A DNA stretch of 64,000 bases from Rhizoclosmatium globosum (lineage: Eukaryota; Chytridiomycota; Chytridiomycetes; Chytridiales; Chytriomycetaceae), in assembly GCA_002104985.1 (NCBI GenBank), contig MCGO01000017.1, positions 372,001 through 436,000 on the forward strand, in the 5' to 3' direction. Every line of letters starts with the position of its first letter. Within the stretch, counting starts at the first letter, position 1. Of the stretch, positions 58,600 to 64,000 are shown piece after piece. The position numbers and the translations under genes are program-made. Below the pieces are notes generated by a model. That model was not told where the DNA came from. It ran no database searches and was given only the letters and a program-made list of their open reading frames with translations.

Positions 58600-59443
58600 A
58601 TGAGGTATGTCAGAACTCCACCTTGGCTCACGCATGGATCCCCTTATCGACGGCTGAATCATATAAGAGATATAAGCAGAGCCTTTGTTTAGCAACTGTG
58701 TCAGCTTGTTCGGCAACACCTTTTCCAACATAATACCCTCCAACCTCCTCGCCCTTTTGAGCTTTCACAACATCTGACTCGAAACTTTAGTTACTTTCTT
58801 CCACATCTTCCATCAGGCTGGTAAGTCCTCTTTGACAGCTTCAGTGCGCAGTTCCATCCAACTCTAAAACGCAACATTCTTGAAAACCAGGCACGTCGAT
58901 CAAGCCATCCTCAGCGAAGAAGACCGAGTCGTAATCATCCGATTCGGCCATGATTGGGACACAACCTGTATGCAGATGGATGAAGTTCTGTACAAATGTG
59001 TCGAACAACTTCGAAACTTTGCAGTCATTTATCTCGTGGATATTACTGAAGTGCCGGATTTCAACAAGATGTATGAGATTTACGATCCTTGCACTGTTAT
59101 GTTCTTTTATAGGAATAAGCATATGTGAGTTTGTTTTGTTTGGGGTATGTGCGTTTGAGCTATGCATTCCTTTTTAGTATGGTCGATTTGGGAACTGGTA
59201 ACAACAACAAGATCAACTGGGCGATGGATGATACTCAGGAGTTCATTGATATTGTGTAAGTGTTTTGTCTAATATGTTCGTGTAAGTGCTAATCGTTCGT
59301 TTCTAGAGAGACAGTATTCCAGGGAGCAAGGAAGGGCCGTGGTCTTGTAGTTTCGCCTAAAGGTGGGTGATGTTTATTGTTGGTTAAGTGGTTAGTCCGA
59401 AACTAATCATAACTTAGATTACTCGACCAAATACAAGTACTAA
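58600..59443 (+). CDS. dim1: U5 snRNP thioredoxin-fold protein Dim1, intact copy
   Basis: Dim1 (15-kDa U5 protein) is an essential part of the spliceosome. Six exons: 58600-58604 (only ATGAG), 58791-58820, 58891-59124, 59178-59255, 59307-59362 and 59418-59443. Joined in frame they give about 142 residues, the family's usual length. Visible blocks include VDQAILSEEDRVVIIRFGHD, FAVIYLVDITEVPDFNKMYE, DPCTVMFFYRNKHIM, DLGTGNNNKINWAMDD and the YSTKYKY end. All introns are GT-AG (186, 70, 53, 51 and 55 bp). The 5-nt first exon explains why no ATG precedes the SYFLPHLPSGW start. A decayed copy lies at 23.2 kb. Confidence 0.93.
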
Positions 59444-59540
59444 ATCCGCTATGGTGTAATAAATGTCTCTTCTCTCTTCTCTCTTTCATTAATGTTCAAA
59501 TGTCCCGCCGCAACAGAATATCACAGAATCCACATCTTCA

Positions 59541-61368
59541 ATGCACCTCAATTCCCTACTGCCCCCCGTCTTCAAGCGTCGATCTTTCAAACGAATTATT
59601 CCACTCTTCATAACAGCAATCGTTCTCGGCCTCGCAAATGTCTTCGGCTTCTGTTCTCCTGTTTTCAATGGGCTTATACTTCAACCAAAATGCCCAGTGG
59701 AAGCCTTTCTCGTTAAATACCATCCACGACGTAACTTGCCACGAATTAGACCTAGAAAGCGGTCAGTTTGGGGATCCTTTTGCAGCATCTGTTTTCAAGG
59801 TTTCGCAGTGTATGTCGCGATGGCATTGCGGACAAGGATACTTCTTGGTTCAGCGACGAGATGAGGAACTGTGTAAAAGAATGCTTCGTAAAGACGGAAA
59901 GATGAGAAAAGTCATTTTCGACGATGAGTTGAATCGGAAACTTGTTGAAGATGTTGGACCAGTATGTAACTTTTTGATAGTATAATCATACTAATGGATT
60001 ACATAATAGGACTTTTTCTATCTCGTTTTCGATGGTCCTGCTCGAGTTGCGCCAATGACTTGGACACATGCTGGTAACTGCAAAACACGACACCCTTTCC
60101 ATCTCGTCAACCCTGGAAACTACACTGTATCTCTTGAATGGACTCATACCAACTTCAGCGCCGTAAACGAAATTGATTTGAAAGGGATTCATCCATCGCC
60201 AGTTGCAAGGGTCGCGATGTGTTGAGGAATATGAAGCTTGAAGTGTGTCCTCAGTGTCCACAACTACGCTCTCTAGTGCGTCATAATTCACGAAACAGTC
60301 CTATTTGCAGTAGAACTAGACCAATACAGGGAGTCTTTCTGAGCGGAAGGCGACAGTGGGGCAATAGTATCAGACTCGTTGCGAGTGAACAGAACGCAAT
60401 CGCCTTATGTCTGGATTCCGCTTGGTTGCCGTTTGGATCAAACATTTGACCAGCATCAGAACGATGCTTGCTTTGGGCTCAAATCCTCCCGATCGTTTTG
60501 ATGGTGGGGGATTCACATTCACACCGTTTCTGGGATGCTGTTGACAGACGCATTGTTGCAACTACTGAACCTTATATATTTGGGGAGAAGACAATATGGT
60601 AAAGCACAATAATCGTTGAATGAAACTGATGCAGATTTGAATAGGTATAATCATTACCAAGGACACGTAGCAAACACATACCACGCAAGCGGAAATAATT
60701 CTTTGTTTCTCGAACGAATTCGAACGGATGATGGGATTCCTACTAGCAAATTATGGCCCGATAATCGGACTACCACGAGACAGAATGTAACATTTGAGTA
60801 CCAATGGAGCCATCAATTGACTGAGATAACTGATGACCAAGTGTTTCAAAACGATGGCTTTGCCACACGGTTTGGGAGACAAAACATAGTTGTGCTTCAA
60901 ACAGGTGCGTGGGCAGCATCAACTCTTGATCGCGATGGACAGTGGACTTTCAACGAATATCGCCTTCATATTCAAACGCTTGCAGAAAAGTTATTGGAGA
61001 TGCGAAGAAAGGATCCCATGGGACCTACGTTTGTATGGGCGTCAGCCACAAGTATGAAAATTCAAAGACAAGGGGAGGATACTGCGTATGAAAAAAGTGG
61101 CGATTGGAGGAATCCATATCGGATGAAATTATTTAGAGACGTTGCAAAGGAGGTCATGGAGGAGGCAGGAATTCCTTATTTGGACTGGTTTGACGTTACG
61201 AACCACTTTATACGCGAGTCACCGGACGGATCCCATTTTACGAATCTGCCAGGTATGATGTTTTCTAAATATATCCAGTTCCAAGTCTGACTAAGAAGGA
61301 GAACAGCAACGGATGCTGTTGTAGATGATTTGTTACACAAGCTGAACGTATGTGCGAAAGAAGAATGA
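59541..61368 (+). CDS. Type II membrane protein with SGNH/PC-esterase-like domain
   Basis: The N-terminus has a basic stretch and one transmembrane helix (RRSFKRIIPLFITAIVLGLA), so the rest is likely lumenal or extracellular. Later blocks: YLVFDGPARVAPMTWTHAGN, then GNYTVSLEWTHTNFSA, and near the end NIVVLQTGAWAASTLDRDGQ and IPYLDWFDVTNHFIRESPDG, then SHFTNLPATDAVVDDLLHKL. The DGSHF segment fits the Asp-x-x-His catalytic pair of PC-esterases and NXPE-like proteins. Introns: about 59961-60009 and 61253-61306 (54 bp, GT-AG), the latter leading to the stop at 61368. Frame changes near 59670, 60220-60600. Substrate unknown; cell-wall or glycan acyl groups are likely for this fold. Confidence 0.65.
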
Positions 61369-61637
61369 CATGTCGGGATGAATGAAGCTAATCTTCACGA
61401 ATAAAGCCAGGTATTGCTTTACGCGGCATACATTTTACCTTAAGGTGGAGATGCGAAAAATTCATTGAATTGTTGATTTTGGTGTCTCCACTTTTTGTTT
61501 CTTTCCGTCGGCCAGCAACTCTCTCGGCGCAACAAGAGGGTCCGGATCAGCCCTTTATTCGAACACATCTTCAGCCGATCCGAACTACGACCCCTTGCCT
61601 CCTTGAATCAATACCCACTCTCAGGACCTTCTCTCCG

Positions 61638-61775
61638 ATGAATCCAGGCGATATGGGAACCTTCCAGGACCCGCTCCTCTTTGGCTCGCTGATGGGCAGC
61701 CACATGCCACTGTCGATGGGACCCGCCGATCAAATGCCAACATGCAACAACAGCAACAGCACACAGCACCAGCAA

Positions 61776-61806
<31 letters not shown>

Positions 61807-64000
61807 CTATTAATAGCGGGGCCAGCCAGCCAAACTCCGCCCAGCAAGGTGGTCCAGCGCAGCCTCCGCCAAGTAACAATCTTAAGAAGAAGCGAATTCC
61901 CGCCTGCGATCTGTGCAATTCAAAGGTGTGTTGGCGTTGTTGGCGCTCCTGGACCGACTTCGATTCTCCCACTCAAACCATCCCTGCTCACTCCTTCCTT
62001 CTCTTTAGAAAATCAAATGCGATGGAAACCAGAACTGTTCAAATTGCCTGAAGTCGGGTAATCCCTGCACATTCGAACGAAACAAGGATCCAAACAAACA
62101 CCCAAAACGCCCTCGAAAAGATGGACCCGCCTCCGCTGCTATGCCTGGCATGGGTGGAATGCCGTCCATGATGGGCGGTGCTGGTTTCCCAAATACTATG
62201 GGAGTAACGGGAAATACCAGTCTGTTGGGTGCGACAATACCTCCATCATTGATGATGCCCCGAACATCGTCTTCAGGCTTTGATCCATTAGTGTCGGGAA
62301 TTGTACCGCCTCGCATTGATCCTCCTATTCCTCCATCCGTCCCTCGTATCAGCAGCAATATTGGCGGCAACATCCCAAACTTTCCAACTCCTCCATCTTT
62401 GAACGCATCAATCCCAGCCGGTATGAACCAAATAGTTACTGCTGGAATGTATAACGGTGGTTCAAACGCTGGACTTATGCTATCCGGAGGAAGCTCATCC
62501 ATGGCTATACCGCCTGGTGCAGGCTCGTCCAGCCTCTCTAGTAGAGAAGATCCGTTAACCTCGATTCCTCAAGACGCACACGATGAACTCGTGGAGCTTT
62601 ACTTTGAATACATTGACCCCACAGTTCCAATCATTCAGCAATCAACTTTATGGAAAACAGAGCAAACGAATCACCTTTGCTCTTGTGTACCATGTATGCC
62701 CTCGCCGCACGATATTCAACGCATCAGAGTGTCATGGCATTAGGATCCATCTACGGTGGACCCGCTTCTACTATGGATGAAGTAAAACAACGAGCCTGTG
62801 ATGTGTTTTACTTCCGTGCTCGTGATTTAGTAGATCAGTACATGGACTTTGCTAAAGCCTCCACTATCGCTGCTTTCTTGTTACTCAAGTTGCTTTGTGC
62901 TGGTAATGAAGATATATTGGATTGATTATCAAGTTGCTAACCTTTTGGAACAGCATCCGGACGAATTTCGGCTTCATGGATGTACTCTGGAATGGCAATC
63001 AGTATGCTTAAGGAAATGCGTCGTGGTGCCAATACGGATGATGATGCTCCTCCAACAGAAGCCGACACTTCAATAGATTGGTTGGAACGCGAAAAGAGGC
63101 GGCGGTTATGGTGGGCGTGTTATATTGGAGATCGATATGCTGCTGCTGCATCCGATAGGCCGATGATTGTGCAGGATGCTGGTAAGCTTTTCATCGCAGT
63201 CCAATCTTTACTTACATCTCCCACAGACTGTAAAGTTCACTTTCCAGCAACTGTAGAAGATTGGTTGAATGGATATCCTGCTTCTCCAGAAACTCCGGAG
63301 GTGCAGGAAGATAGAAAGCGACAAATCGCTGAGTTTGCATCCCAAATACCGTTCAACCCCATCGCACAGAACCAAAGTTATTTAGACTATTTCATTCTAC
63401 TGTCAAAGATTTTTGGCAGAGTCATCGATTTCACCAAAGTTTACAAGACAACAGGTGGTTTGACGGATATGCTCCTCAATAGTGTCACGAATCCAATGCG
63501 TAACGCAAATAACAGCAATACCGAGGCTCAGAACGAAACTCAACTAATTGCTCTTCAAACTGCACTCGAGTCCTGGTACAATTACCTCCCAGACTCCTAC
63601 CGTCAACTCAACTACGACGTTCAACTCATTGCAGCTTGCAGTCGTCCAAATCCATCCTCCGCAAAACGTGAAGTCTATCTTCGCGCCAATCTCGCCATCT
63701 ACTATCGCATGTGCCTAATCTTACTCCACAAACCCAAACTCATGAACCTCCTCCGCAAAACAACCCTATCCCGCCACCACGCAACAATCCCAAAAGCAGA
63801 TACCTTCATTGCATGTCACACCGCCGCCAAAGAAATCACACAAATCATTGAAGCAATCCGCGGCCGCGATGCGTCCCCAACAAACGGAGTAACCCATCCC
63901 TCACGCATTTCACACCATTCGTCACATCTTTCGCCATCTTCCAAAGCGCTCTAGTCCATTTAATCGCGGGACAAGTCTGTTGTGGCGGTGCAGACGGAGT
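61638..64000 (+). CDS. Zn2Cys6 transcription factor with fungal-type regulatory domain (runs off the right edge)
   Basis: The ATG at 61638 (MNPGDMGTFQDPLLFG) is chosen because a poly-Gln run (about 12 Gln) and the zinc cluster follow it. The cluster, CDLCNSKKIKCDGNQNCSNC, then LKSGNPC, has the C-x2-C-x6-C-x5-C-x2-C-x6-C spacing and is split by an 82-bp intron (61927-62008). A Gly/Pro/Met-rich linker precedes the fungal-specific domain, with LALAARYSTHQSVMALGS near 62700 and REKRRRLWWACYIGDRYAAA near 63090. A 45-bp in-frame intron sits at 63182-63226. Frame changes near 62650, 62925 and 63890 are needed; after the last one the reading continues to the window end. Confidence 0.85.

Noticed and set aside
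61608..61847. Leu-rich minus-strand frame resembling a membrane helix
   Set aside because: It is the antisense of the poly-Gln run (CAG repeats) in the Zn2Cys6 gene.

Overview
The window reads as nuclear DNA of a zoosporic true fungus, most likely a chytrid. The signs are a fungal-order trifunctional tryptophan gene (GATase-IGPS-PRAI), a Zn2Cys6 transcription factor, a fungal CBS/PB1 membrane protein, short GT-AG introns (mostly 45-80 bp), a flagellar-type calponin-homology protein that points to swimming spores, and plant-style leucine-rich repeat (LRR) proteins. The species cannot be named from sequence alone. Nearly every multi-exon gene, including conserved housekeeping genes, needs one or more 1-nt corrections, often in homopolymers, to stay in frame. 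I treat most frameshifts as likely assembly errors unless the copy is also diverged.

Layout. 1-6.2 kb: a long acidic, repeat-bearing minus-strand gene running off the left edge. 6.3-11.2 kb: an RCC1/HECT ubiquitin ligase with a large insert in its catalytic lobe. 11.3-15.3 kb: three unfamiliar minus-strand genes. 15.5-19.9 kb: four tandem C2H2 zinc-finger modules sharing a doublet acidic motif. 20.0-23.1 kb: an F-box/LRR gene and acetyl-CoA acetyltransferase. 23.2-24.0 kb: a decayed copy of the spliceosomal gene dim1. 24.2-27.8 kb: TRP1 and an HTD2-like dehydratase. 28.3-29.0 kb: a histone H3-fold fragment and a short direct-repeat set. 29.1-36.2 kb: a Helitron Rep-helicase gene.

36.8-46.0 kb is an accessory block: an EXORDIUM-LRR fusion, a second LRR protein, three F-box proteins (two with LRRs), and a family of small single-pass membrane proteins with three genes and a relic. 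46.1-50.6 kb: a CIA30-domain protein, a CBS/PB1 protein and a calmodulin-like protein. 50.6-54.8 kb: a CH-domain protein and an RCC1-like protein. 54.9-57.7 kb: two tandem squalene synthases. 57.8-64 kb: a VanZ-like protein, an intact dim1, an SGNH/PC-esterase-like protein and a Zn2Cys6 regulator cut by the right edge.

The genes do not form one pathway. Acetyl-CoA acetyltransferase and squalene synthase both serve sterol synthesis but lie 33 kb apart. The most novel-looking content is lineage-specific: the zinc-finger modules, the small membrane-protein family, the F-box/LRR set, the HECT insertion, and four long introns rich in GAGCG/GCGAA-type repeats.
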